Notes under the pieces: model-generated
The model's input: only the letters and a program-made list of their open reading frames with translations
Database searches by the model: none
Told to the model about the DNA's origin: nothing
Part shown: in pieces, positions 33,851 through 41,889 of the stretch
Position numbering within the stretch: position 1 is the stretch's first letter
Layout of the letters: every line of letters begins with the position of its first letter
Position numbers and translations under genes: made by a program
From: Verrucomicrobia bacterium LW23
Lineage (GTDB): Bacteria; Verrucomicrobiota; Verrucomicrobiia; Methylacidiphilales; UBA1321
Direction: 5' to 3'
Length of the DNA stretch: 64,000 bases
NCBI GenBank assembly: GCA_003054695.1
Contig: QAZA01000001.1
Coordinates: 124,001 to 188,000 of the forward strand

Positions 33851-34645
33851 TCATATTCTGTGCGCCGATGCCTCGCAGGGAGGGCCGGCCAGGTCGCCGG
33901 GCGTGACGGGGCCGGTGTGACGGAGGCGTTGGAAGCATGCATAGAGGTGGTGCTCCATCGCACGGATGTCATCCGCGTAAGTGCTTATAAGCCAGGCTAT
34001 TGCATTGCTGCTTAGATGTGGCGCCGGGACGTCGGGATCTCGTGTACACAAGTCGATCCGGCGCTGAAATATCTGCGCAAGGCGTTGCGGGTCAACGCCC
34101 TGAATGCGAATGCTTGCAAAGCCTCGCCCGGCGGCGCGGAACTCGGCTGAGTGGTCCTCGTGCGTGCCGCAAATCAGGAGATGGGGCGCTCCATTCAGCA
34201 GTCCGGGCGGCGCAAAAAGGCGGCGCCGCTGAGTAGGGGAAAGGCGTTGTGTCTCATCCACAAATAGCACGGGCTGAGGCGCTTGCAATCCGGGGATGCG
34301 GGGGCCGATGGGAAGCTTCGGCCGTGGTTCGACTTCTGGTATATAGATGTATGGCGCTGTCGGAAACCTGAGCCTCAGCGCCAGCATATGGGTCGTTTTG
34401 CCCCGTCCGGGTTCGCCGATAAACTGCAGCGCAAACGGGCCGGGCGGCATGTTTCGCAGCGCTTCCTCGGCTTTGGGCAAGGGGATGGCTACCTCCATGC
34501 GTTCGCGTAACTTCAACTCGCCGAAGGGGTTGGCGTGCAGGTTAAGTTTGGCAAAGCATTGGCCCGAGCCACCCGGGGACATAGTATGTCCCTCTCTGTT
34601 GCTCTTGCCTGCCGGCCTCGGTTGGGGTGGCTTTGCGAGGCTCAT
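33851..34645 (-). CDS. AAA-type P-loop ATPase
   Basis: 264 residues from ATG 34645; a second Met lies at 34582, inside a 17-bp palindrome. Walker A is GEPGRGKTT (77-85), Walker B QPVLFVDE with Asp130-Glu131, and sensor-1-like LLICGTHEDH follows near 155. The size and the LHANPFGE.K region near residue 36 recall short ExeA/TniB-like AAA proteins, in which LxxxPF precedes the ATPase core. C-terminal helices (HLSSNAIAWLISTYADDIRAMEHHLYACF) resemble the lid domain. It lies 40 bp upstream of the RuBisCO-like gene on the same strand. No transposase or secretion gene is next to it. Role unknown. Confidence 0.7.
   Translation of the reverse strand: MSLAKPPQPRPAGKSNREGHTMSPGGSGQCFAKLNLHANPFGELKLRERMEVAIPLPKAEEALRNMPPGPFALQFIGEPGRGKTTHMLALRLRFPTAPYIYIPEVEPRPKLPIGPRIPGLQAPQPVLFVDETQRLSPTQRRRLFAPPGLLNGAPHLLICGTHEDHSAEFRAAGRGFASIRIQGVDPQRLAQIFQRRIDLCTRDPDVPAPHLSSNAIAWLISTYADDIRAMEHHLYACFQRLRHTGPVTPGDLAGPPCEASAHRI
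34576..34592. repeat. 17-bp palindrome in the 5' part of the AAA ATPase gene
   Basis: GGGACAT-AGT-ATGTCCC; encodes REGHTMSPG of the predicted N-terminus, or contains the start codon if translation begins at 34582. Confidence 0.8.
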
Positions 34646-34657
34646 GGCGGTAAGGCA

Positions 34658-34674
34658 GGGACATGGAATGTCCC
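34658..34674. repeat. 17-bp palindrome upstream of the AAA ATPase gene (1)
   Basis: GGGACAT-GGA-ATGTCCC, 13 bp before the start codon, where it could fold over the ribosome-binding region. Confidence 0.8.
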
Positions 34675-34706
34675 TGGCGCTGCGCAGAAGGGGCCTTTAT
34701 GTTCCA

Positions 34707-34723
34707 GAGACAAATCATGTCTC
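34707..34723. repeat. 17-bp palindrome upstream of the AAA ATPase gene (2)
   Basis: GAGACA-AATCA-TGTCTC; both arms carry the G-to-A / C-to-T variant, preserving pairing. Confidence 0.75.
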
Positions 34724-34871
34724 TGCTCAGTTTCTGCAGCGCCCGCCAATGCCTGGCTTGAAACTGATGGCTGCGCTTCATGGACGTGATTGATCATCAT
34801 TTATGGCTTAGAGGCTTATATCCCCCGGTGCGCTCGCCGGGTGGATCCGCAAGCATAGGATTGATGCGGTA

Positions 34872-35153
34872 ATGACTTCTCACAAGGGGGATCTTTTGAA
34901 CTTCCTTCCCCTGCCCGGAATTCGTGTCCCGGAAGATGTAGGAGTCATCAACGTAGCGTCGGCTGGTACCGGCAGCGCGGAAACAGGCATACACGAGAAC
35001 AACGAGCTGATTGGGCGCACAGCGATCAATCTTCTGGTAGCCATGCTGCATCGCGATGAGCGAGGGGTGCCGCAGACACCAATTCAGACTCTTGTCGATG
35101 GCTATTGGGTCGAGGGAAATACGTTAAGGGAATCATCCACGGTGACGAAATGA
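34872..35153 (+). pseudogene. C-terminal remnant of a LacI-family regulator
   Basis: A 93-codon stretch whose translation from about residue 16 (IRVPEDVGVINVASAG...HENNELIGRTAINLLVAML, ERGVPQTPIQTLVDGYWVEG) matches the end of a LacI/GalR-type regulator. The intact regulator at 48071-49135 ends in the same way (IPDQIGFASLN...EAAVDLIIGQLNRNERGIP). The HTH and most of the sugar-binding domain are missing, and there is no plausible native start. I treat it as a gene relic. Directly downstream (about 35215-35350) is another short open stretch that could be a second relic. Confidence 0.7.
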
Positions 35154-35297
35154 GAATCAAAGGAATGCGGCAAGTGCCAAAATTAGCTGAGCTGGTACCA
35201 AGCTAAACGATGTATTCAATGCTTTGAAAGACGGGGCGCTGGCGACGATGCTTGCAATGCGTACAGTGAACTTAAACCCCACTAGTGTTTCTGCAAG

Positions 35298-35482
35298 GAT
35301 CTATTTTAGGATCATGGCGGTTCAAGAAGAGATGTTCGCAAGGCTCTGACAACCTCAACGAGGTTGTATAACCTAGCCCAGGGTTCTCTCGCTTCGCTCG
35401 GGGACCCCTGGGCTAGGTTATTGAACCTCTTTGAGGTTTTCGGAGATTCCCCGTCCATACACATCTAATCCTAAAATAGATC
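35298..35482. repeat. 185-bp element with 15-bp terminal inverted repeats and inner hairpins
   Basis: Perfect terminal inverted repeats GATCTATTTTAGGAT (35298-35312) and its complement (35468-35482) enclose a CAACCTCAACGAGGTTG hairpin and a long AACCTAGCCCAGGG / CCCTGGGCTAGGTT stem. No coding capacity. The stretch 35483-35776 that follows contains no gene I can support. Confidence 0.75.
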
Positions 35483-35776
35483 GTTGCCGATGCACTAGCC
35501 CCATCGACCGCGGGGCACGCGACAGCTTTGTTTGCCAAAGTTGGATTCTAACCCAAACAAGCTTTAACGTATCCAAAAAATTCTTGCATCTGCTGTCGCG
35601 CATGCGCAAACAATCGACTACTGTACGTCATCACCGGAGAGACGTGGCATCGGACTGACCTCAGGCAGCATCCGTGCCGCGTCCACAGACCAACACGCGG
35701 TCTCCATTGTTAGCAAAACAGGCCCGCCATCCGGGCGCTGAGTCAAAACAACAAAACAACATAACGACAGCCCATT

Positions 35777-36298
35777 ATGATCCGCGCCCTCGCCCTCAGT
35801 CTCCTGGCCGCCCTGGCCTTCTTCCCGCTCGCCCCCATCACGGCCACTGCCGAGCCGGTCGCCAGCGAAGAACTCGGCGTCTCCTTTGAGGTGCCCTCCG
35901 AATGGAAGGTTATCACCAACAAGCAGGTCTCCAAATACCCCATCGCCCTCGGGCCGAAGGAAGCCGACTTCACCGCCAACATCAACATGGTGAATGAAGA
36001 GTTCGGCGGCAACATCAACGACTACGTTGAGGCCAACATGCGCACCCTGCGCAAGGAGTTCAAGAACCTCAAAGAGGTCGACTCCAGCAAGTTCACCACC
36101 GACAGCGGCGTGGAAGGCTGGCGCGTCATTACCGAGCACGACACCTTTGGCAAGGACCTTCGCCAGAGCTTCTTCTTCTTCAAGTCGCTGAAGGGCAAGA
36201 ACTACCTGGTCATCACCACCTCCTCCCTCACTTCGGTCGGTGCCCAGCTCCAGCCCACCTTCGACAAGATTCTCAAGACCGTAACCCTTGCTCCGTAA
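35777..36298 (+). CDS. Small secreted protein, PsbP/DcrB-like
   Basis: 173 residues with a clear signal peptide (MIRALALSLLAALAFFPLAPITATA). The mature part is a single alpha/beta domain: GVSFEVPSEWKVI, DFTANINMVNEEFGGNINDYVEANMRTL, RQSFFFFKSLKGKNYLVITTSS and LQPTFDKILKTVTL. This is the strand-helix order of the PsbP/DcrB/DUF1795 fold (beta F-x-x-P-x-x-W near the start, a final helix F-D-x-I-x-x-T). Probably periplasmic; function unknown. A good rho-independent terminator follows. Confidence 0.7.
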   Translation: MIRALALSLLAALAFFPLAPITATAEPVASEELGVSFEVPSEWKVITNKQVSKYPIALGPKEADFTANINMVNEEFGGNINDYVEANMRTLRKEFKNLKEVDSSKFTTDSGVEGWRVITEHDTFGKDLRQSFFFFKSLKGKNYLVITTSSLTSVGAQLQPTFDKILKTVTLAP

Positions 36299-36345
36299 GC
36301 AACATCCGCAACGCGCGGACCCAGCCTTACTGCGTCCCCCCAGCG

Positions 36346-36387
36346 CGCCTTCCCCGCCCGCACACCGCGGGTGGGCGAAGGCGTTTT
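36346..36387 (+). terminator. Rho-independent terminator after the PsbP/DcrB-like gene
   Basis: CGCCTTC (36346-36352) pairs with GAAGGCG (36377-36383), extended by CCGCCCGC/GCGGGTGGG, and is followed by TTTT. Confidence 0.85.
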
Positions 36388-36521
36388 GCTTGGCCATTTG
36401 CCATTTGCTCCGCCCCGGCGGCTGCCCTACATTTTTGATGGCACAGCGCCCCCTTTCCCGTTAGCATAATCCTCCACTACGGCAGCCGTCCGCACGCAAG
36501 CACGTCCGTCCAAAGGTTGAC

Positions 36522-37625
36522 ATGTCGAATATTCAGGAAGCTCAGGAAGTCCACGTTAGCACCTCGTCCGGCGTATACTCGGTGCGCATTGGCCACAATT
36601 TGCTGGGCAACATCGGCCAGGAGGTCGCGTCGCTTGGCCTTGGCAAATCCGCGGCCATTCTTGTGGATGAGGCACTTGCACCCATTTACGCGCCCAAGGC
36701 CATCAACGCCCTGCAGCACGCCGGCCTGCGCGCCGTCCTTTGCGCCATCCCCTCCGGCGAGGGCAGCAAATCCCTCACCGAGGCCGGGCGCCTGCTCTCC
36801 TTTCTGGCCCAGCAACGGCTGGAGCGCAACTCCATCGTCGTCGCCCTGGGCGGCGGCATGACCGGCGATCTGGCCGGATTCGTCGCCTCCACCTACCTGC
36901 GCGGCATCCCCTTTGTGCAGGTGCCCACCACCCTGCTCGCCATGGTCGACAGCTCCGTCGGCGGCAAGACCGGCGTCAACCTGCCCGAGGGCAAAAACCT
37001 TGTCGGCGCGTTCTGCCAGCCCCGCCTCGTCCTGGCGGATCTCGACGTGCTCAAAAGCCTGCCGCAAAGGGAGTTACGCAGCGGCATGGCCGAGGTCATC
37101 AAGTACGGTATCATTGCGGACCCCGACCTGTTTGCCACCGTCAGCGACGGCCTGCCCAACAACCTTACGCACATGATCCGCCGCTGCGTGGAGATTAAGG
37201 CGCAAGTAGTTGCCGCTGATGAATTTGAGACGAACGGCATACGCGCCACCCTCAACTTCGGCCACACCCTCGGCCACGCCATCGAGCAAGCCGCCAACTA
37301 CGAGCTGCGCCACGGCGAAGCCATCGCGATCGGCATGCGCGCCGCCGCCCACCTCAGCGCCCGCCACGCTGGCATGCCTCAGGAGCACGTGCGCAATATC
37401 GAACAAGCTATTGCCGCCAACGGACTCCCCCTGCGCGCGCCCGGCCTCTCCGCCGGCCAGCTCTGGGACATCATGGCGCGCGACAAAAAAGTACGCGCCG
37501 GCACCATCCGCTGGGTCCTCTCCAAAGCCATCGGCCACGCCGAACTCGTCGCCGGAGTGCCGCGCGAAAGCGTCGAGCAAGCCATCGCCCTGGTAACGGA
37601 CGCCGCAATGATGGAAGCGGGCTAA
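36522..37625 (+). CDS. aroB: 3-dehydroquinate synthase
   Basis: 367 residues. Second step of the shikimate pathway: converts DAHP to 3-dehydroquinate using NAD+ and a divalent metal (Zn/Co), in the cytoplasm. The family signatures are complete: PSGEGSKS near residue 82; GGGMTGDLAGFVASTYLRGI near 108; VPTTLLAMVDSSVGGKTGVN near 135; GMAEVIKYGIIAD with the metal-binding Glu near 188; and NFGHTLGHAIE with the metal-binding His residues near 245. Length is normal (E. coli 362). The gene appears monocistronic; downstream it converges on the membrane protein at 37846 across a repeat-rich spacer. Confidence 0.97.
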   Translation: MSNIQEAQEVHVSTSSGVYSVRIGHNLLGNIGQEVASLGLGKSAAILVDEALAPIYAPKAINALQHAGLRAVLCAIPSGEGSKSLTEAGRLLSFLAQQRLERNSIVVALGGGMTGDLAGFVASTYLRGIPFVQVPTTLLAMVDSSVGGKTGVNLPEGKNLVGAFCQPRLVLADLDVLKSLPQRELRSGMAEVIKYGIIADPDLFATVSDGLPNNLTHMIRRCVEIKAQVVAADEFETNGIRATLNFGHTLGHAIEQAANYELRHGEAIAIGMRAAAHLSARHAGMPQEHVRNIEQAIAANGLPLRAPGLSAGQLWDIMARDKKVRAGTIRWVLSKAIGHAELVAGVPRESVEQAIALVTDAAMMEAG

Positions 37626-37650
37626 AGCGGTTTCAGTAAGGGTGCAGCCA

Positions 37651-37769
37651 AACGCGAGGGTCTCCGAAGCGCCGGAGGCGCGACCGGAAATTAGCCGGTG
37701 GTGGGAGCGAGTCCGCGAGCGGGAACCACCGGAAAGCGTCCTCGTCATAATTCGCCCCGGCAGGGGCGA
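37651..37769. repeat. Palindromic intergenic repeats between convergent genes
   Basis: An inner hairpin CCGGTGGT/ACCACCGG (37695-37702 with 37725-37732) lies within longer imperfect arms (GCGAGGGTCTCC..., GCGTCCTCG). A separate TCGCCCC/GGGGCGA hairpin (37752-37758 with 37763-37769) follows. The rest of the 220-bp spacer to 37845 holds direct-repeat-like CCTTTCCTGAAAAGGCCTT segments. Confidence 0.6.
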
Positions 37770-37845
37770 TGCGTCTGCTCTGAAGGCTTCCGAGGATGCC
37801 TTTCCTGAAAAGGCCTTCCCTGAAAGGTCTCCTTTCCCCTCCGGC

Positions 37846-39510
37846 TTAACGCGTAAACACCACCGCCCACTCGTCCTCGTACGCCACACGCCAGCCGGGC
37901 TCCGCCTTCAGCAACGGCGTCACCGGGTCCTTTGCGCCGGCCAGCACGTGCGTCGGCGCCGGGTCGCCACCCAGCAACTTCCGCCAATCGCCCTTCGCGC
38001 GAAAAAAGCGCTCGTTTTCCAGATAGGTATCAATGGTGTAGACCAGCTCGTACCGTCCGTCCATCGAGACAAGTGCCCGCGGATAAAGCCGCCACAGCGC
38101 GTAGCTGCCCCAGTTAAAGGGCACCACCAGCCGCGCCGGCCCGGCCGTCTCTCCCGGCGCCTGCGCAAGTTGCTGCTCCAGAAAGGCTACCGCACGCGGC
38201 GCGTATTGAACATCGCGCACGGAAAGCCGAAACTGCCCCTCGTGCACAGCGCCGAGGATCACCAACCCCACCACCACCGCCAGGCTTCCCGCCGCAGTCG
38301 TCCGCGTCATCCACCACAGCCGCAGAGGGATACGCGTGCGCGCCGACCGCCGCATACGCGCTGTGGCGCGCCACACCTCGCACATCCACGGCCAGGCATA
38401 GATGGCCGCGCACAGCGCAAACAGCCCGCCGTTGCGGGATTGCCGCAGCGCCATCACCGCCGCCACACTTGTTACCAGCACCGGCACCCAGTCGCCCCGC
38501 GCGCCGCCCTCCGCCCGGGGCCCCCCTCGGCGCCAGCGCAGCCGCAGCAACTGCGGCCCTGCAGAAAGCACCACCAGGGCCAGCATCATCTTGAAGCCGG
38601 GATCTGACAGGTCGGTCATCACCGGAGGGTGCCAGCTTATAAAATCCGGATGCGGCACAAAAAGCGCGTGCACCGTCGATGTCCACATCCCCGTAAAGTA
38701 CGGATTGACAAGGGTTAACAACGCGCTCGCTGACGCCAGCGCCGCGTACGGCACCCACGCCCGCCCGTTCAGCCACTCCCCCGCCGCATACACGCACAGC
38801 AACCCAAACCCGGCCGCGTACCCGCCGTGCACGTTAATCCACAGCGGCGAAGTAACAAGCACGCCCACCCACGGCAACCGCCCCGAACGCCGCCCCCTTT
38901 CCAGCCACACCAGCCAGGCCGCCCAAAACAGCATGGAGAACGCGTGGCAGCGGATCGTCGAGACAAGATCCGGCAACAACGCAAAAGCCAGCACCAGCGC
39001 AAACAACCCGGATGCAAACGTAACATCCCTCCGCTCAACGCCTTGCGAACTTGATACAGGGACATCCTGTTCCACGGTTTCCCGCCCCGCTGCCGAGCCC
39101 GTACCGCGCCCCACGTAGCGCCGCGGCGGCAGCATCAGCAGTAATATCCCTGTAAAAATCGCCAGCTTTACCCAAACAAAAATGTCCAGCCCGGCCGCCA
39201 GGTACAAAGGATAAAAGATCACGCCCGTCAACCACTCGTGATCCTCCACAAGGCCGCCCTTGCCCCGATAGCTGAAGCGGTCGTACATCGGCACCGCCCC
39301 TTCTTCCCACACCAGCTTCCCCGTCGCAAGCCGGTGCCACAGATCGGGATCGGCATGATTGCGCACCGTGCCCCAGAGCACGCCCGTCACCAGCAATACC
39401 ACATAAAGCAGCGCCACGCACAGTCGCCGCCGCAGTGCGCGAGAGCCCAAAAGGTCGCCATCGCCCGCAGGCTTCGGCGTTGTGGATGGAGATTCGGAGA
39501 GATCAGGCAT
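37846..39510 (-). CDS. Polytopic membrane protein, GT-C glycosyltransferase-like
   Basis: 554 residues from ATG 39510 (a GTG/ATG 27 bases further upstream is less likely). About ten to eleven hydrophobic helices fill residues 30-430. A soluble C-terminal part (VVPFNWGSYALWRLYPRALVSMDGRYELVY...) follows. The first loop contains NHADPDLWHRLATGKLVWEEG and MYDRFSYRG, and WLTGVIFYPLY follows. This D-P-D-L-W-x-x-x-x-G-x and Y-D-x-F-S pattern is shared with bacterial integral membrane proteins usually annotated as hypothetical or GT-C/oligosaccharyltransferase-like. Likely function: transfer of sugar from a polyprenyl donor, but no catalytic residue can be assigned with confidence. Convergent with aroB. 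Confidence 0.6.
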   Translation of the reverse strand: MPDLSESPSTTPKPAGDGDLLGSRALRRRLCVALLYVVLLVTGVLWGTVRNHADPDLWHRLATGKLVWEEGAVPMYDRFSYRGKGGLVEDHEWLTGVIFYPLYLAAGLDIFVWVKLAIFTGILLLMLPPRRYVGRGTGSAAGRETVEQDVPVSSSQGVERRDVTFASGLFALVLAFALLPDLVSTIRCHAFSMLFWAAWLVWLERGRRSGRLPWVGVLVTSPLWINVHGGYAAGFGLLCVYAAGEWLNGRAWVPYAALASASALLTLVNPYFTGMWTSTVHALFVPHPDFISWHPPVMTDLSDPGFKMMLALVVLSAGPQLLRLRWRRGGPRAEGGARGDWVPVLVTSVAAVMALRQSRNGGLFALCAAIYAWPWMCEVWRATARMRRSARTRIPLRLWWMTRTTAAGSLAVVVGLVILGAVHEGQFRLSVRDVQYAPRAVAFLEQQLAQAPGETAGPARLVVPFNWGSYALWRLYPRALVSMDGRYELVYTIDTYLENERFFRAKGDWRKLLGGDPAPTHVLAGAKDPVTPLLKAEPGWRVAYEDEWAVVFTR

Positions 39511-39673
39511 AGCGGCGCGGCGGGGTGCACAAGGCAAGCGCCCGTTGTTCTACCATCGCCGCCCGCCGCATGCCAGAGCAGATCTGAAGCGCGTTGAGCA
39601 AAGGTGCATGCAGCTTTGCCGCTCGCTACTCAAGTCACATCCAGGAACTGGAGCAAGGCCTGCGCAAGCCCCA

Positions 39674-39773
39674 CCCCATAGCGGCCGTTGCGTGAAAATC
39701 CGTTAAGGAGTTTGCACACTTGTAGCGCGTGGCAATGTGTGGAGAGGATTGTCACGCAACGGTCGCTACGGGG
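39674..39773. repeat. 100-bp palindromic repeat with TAGCG..CGTTGCGTGA arms
   Basis: CCCCATAGCGGCCGTTGCGT (39674 onward, arm to 39695) pairs with the arm 39752-39773 with few mismatches; the inner part contains further short inverted repeats. It occupies the 357-bp spacer 39511-39867, where I see no gene. A GGTGCAA/TTGCACC hairpin (39835-39852) lies 15 bp past the aspS stop. Confidence 0.7.
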
Positions 39774-39867
39774 GAAAGGAGACGATTGTGAGAGCAGGCT
39801 TTTTAGCAAGTGTCAGGCTCTGATCCTGATCCCTGGTGCAACGGATTGCACCTTGGCTTAACCTGCG

Positions 39868-41694
39868 CTACGCCTTCGCAGCGCCACTGGCCGGGGCCGC
39901 CGCCGCGCCCGCCGCCGCCTGGCCGGGCGGCTTGCGCAGGCTCAGGTGCACGTCGCGCAACTGCTTGTCGCTGACGGGCGAAGGCGCGTTCATCAGCAGA
40001 TCCTGCGCGTTCTGGTTCATGGGGAAGGCGATGACTTCGCGCAGGTTCGGCTCGTCGGCCAGCAACATGACGATGCGGTCCACGCCCGGGGCGATGCCAC
40101 CGTGCGGCGGCGCGCCAAACTTCATGGCGTTAATCATTCCCTTAAAGCGATCGTTCACTACCTCCGGCCCATACCCGGCGATCTCAAACGCCTTGTACAT
40201 GATGTCCGGCACGTGGTTTCGGATAGCGCCGGAGCTCAGCTCGATGCCGTTGCACACAATATCGTACTGGAACGCCTTGATCGTCAGCGGATCCTGCGTC
40301 AGCAGCGCCTCCATTCCGCCCTGCGGCATGCTGAAAGGATTGTGGCTGAACGCGACGGCGCCCGTCTCCGGGTCCTTCTCAAACATCGGGAAATCGACGA
40401 TCCAGCAGAAACGGAACGTGTTGGGCTCGATAAGGTTAAGCTCGCGCCCAAAGTGATTGCGCATATGGCCCAGCAGTCCGGCGGCGATCGACGCATCGGT
40501 ATGGGCGGAGAAGAAAATCGTGTCGCCCACCACCGCGCCCGTGCGTGCCTGCAGCTCGGCGGTCACCGCCGGCGTCACGAACTTGGCGATCGGCCCCTTG
40601 AGCGTGCCGCCTTCTTCCACAATCACGTACGCAAGGCCTTGCGCGCCAAGCTTTTTCGCGAGATCCTGCAGGCCGTCAAACCACGAGCGCGGCTTATCGG
40701 CGCAGCCCGTTACCTTCAGCACACGCACCGTTTTGTTGGCAAAAGCCTTGAACTCGCTGCCGGCAAACAAGTCCGTTGCGTCCTTGATCTCCAAGGGGAT
40801 ACGCAAGTCCGGCTTGTCGACGCCGTACTTCAGCATCGCGTCCGCGTAGGTAATGCGCGGGAACTTGCCGCCGTCTTCCAGCGGCAGCTTCCACGTCGGC
40901 TGAAACTCCGCGAACAACGGCGGGAAGAGCGCCTCGCAGACGGCAAAGACGTCGTCCTGGGTGACGAAGCTCATCTCCATGTCCAGTTGGTAGAACTCGC
41001 CCGGCGAGCGATCGGCGCGCGCGTCTTCGTCGCGAAAACACGGGGCAATCTGGAAATAGCGATCGAAGCCGCTCATCATCAACAGCTGCTTGAACTGCTG
41101 GGGTGCCTGCGGCAGCGCGTAAAACTTGCCGGGGTGCAGGCGGCTGGGCACCAGGAAGTCGCGCGCGCCCTCGGGAGAGCTGGCGGTGAGGATGGGCGTC
41201 TGGAACTCGTTAAAGCCGAGGTCCGTCATACGGCGGCGGATGCTGGCAATAACGCGCGAGCGCTGCAAGATGTTGTGGTGCAGGGCACTGCGGCGCAGAT
41301 CCAGAAAGCGGTACGTCAGGCGAGTTTCCTCGGGCGTGTGGTCCTCCGGAAAGATGTTCATCGGCAGCGCCTGGCAGGTGCCCAGCACTTCATATTCAGC
41401 CACAACCACTTCCACATCGCCCGTGGGCAGGTTGGCGTTGGCCGTGCCGTCCGGGCGGATGCGCACGGCGCCATCGATGCGGATGACCGTCTCCTTGCCC
41501 AGGCGGCTTATGGCGTCCTGAAAAGGCGCATTGGGCGGCACAACAATTTGCGTAATCCCATAATGATCACGGAGATCCAGAAAAAGTACGCCACCCAGGT
41601 CGCGGCGATTATGGATCCAGCCGGAGAGTCGGACAGTCTGGCCTGCGTGGGATTGGCGGAGCTCTCCGCAAGTATGGGAGCGGTACGGGTGCAT
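39868..41694 (-). CDS. aspS: Aspartyl-tRNA synthetase, bacterial type
   Basis: 608 residues. Charges tRNA-Asp (and possibly tRNA-Asn) with aspartate. In order: an N-terminal OB-fold anticodon-binding domain ([19 protein letters not shown]); the class II catalytic core with motif 1 ([21 protein letters not shown]); the flipping loop/motif 2 ([24 protein letters not shown]); the bacterial GAD insertion (about 280-420); and motif 3 ([14 protein letters not shown]), then [13 protein letters not shown]. The Ala-rich tail after residue 590 is extra. A His in the OB-fold signature (GWIHNRRD) sits where non-discriminating AspRS enzymes have His and E. coli-type discriminating ones do not. This hints at a GatCAB-dependent Asn-tRNA route, but it needs confirmation from the rest of the genome. 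Confidence 0.97.
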   Translation of the reverse strand: MHPYRSHTCGELRQSHAGQTVRLSGWIHNRRDLGGVLFLDLRDHYGITQIVVPPNAPFQDAISRLGKETVIRIDGAVRIRPDGTANANLPTGDVEVVVAEYEVLGTCQALPMNIFPEDHTPEETRLTYRFLDLRRSALHHNILQRSRVIASIRRRMTDLGFNEFQTPILTASSPEGARDFLVPSRLHPGKFYALPQAPQQFKQLLMMSGFDRYFQIAPCFRDEDARADRSPGEFYQLDMEMSFVTQDDVFAVCEALFPPLFAEFQPTWKLPLEDGGKFPRITYADAMLKYGVDKPDLRIPLEIKDATDLFAGSEFKAFANKTVRVLKVTGCADKPRSWFDGLQDLAKKLGAQGLAYVIVEEGGTLKGPIAKFVTPAVTAELQARTGAVVGDTIFFSAHTDASIAAGLLGHMRNHFGRELNLIEPNTFRFCWIVDFPMFEKDPETGAVAFSHNPFSMPQGGMEALLTQDPLTIKAFQYDIVCNGIELSSGAIRNHVPDIMYKAFEIAGYGPEVVNDRFKGMINAMKFGAPPHGGIAPGVDRIVMLLADEPNLREVIAFPMNQNAQDLLMNAPSPVSDKQLRDVHLSLRKPPGQAAAGAAAAPASGAAKA

Positions 41695-41889
41695 AAAGAT
41701 GGGATGAAATCGAAAAACTGGCGAAAGGGGTGGAGCCTAGCAGAGGTGCCCCCGATGCGCCAGCAGGAAATGTGGGGACGAGCACGCGGGGGTGTGCGGG
41801 CGGCGGATTGCGTGACGATAGTGTGTCGAAAATCAAATCGACGGCGGGCGCGCTTTCGCCTATCGTCGTAGTTTCCCCAACACGTCATC

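Noticed and set aside
29310..34723. CRISPR array
   Set aside because: The 17-bp palindromes are irregularly spaced over kilobases, lie within genes, and have no spacers of constant length or cas genes.
34797..35051. 84-codon minus-strand frame
   Set aside because: Lies opposite the recognisable LacI-regulator remnant and has no motif of its own.
36522..37625. aroK or other shikimate genes beside aroB
   Set aside because: Neighbours on both sides were examined and are unrelated; aroB stands alone.
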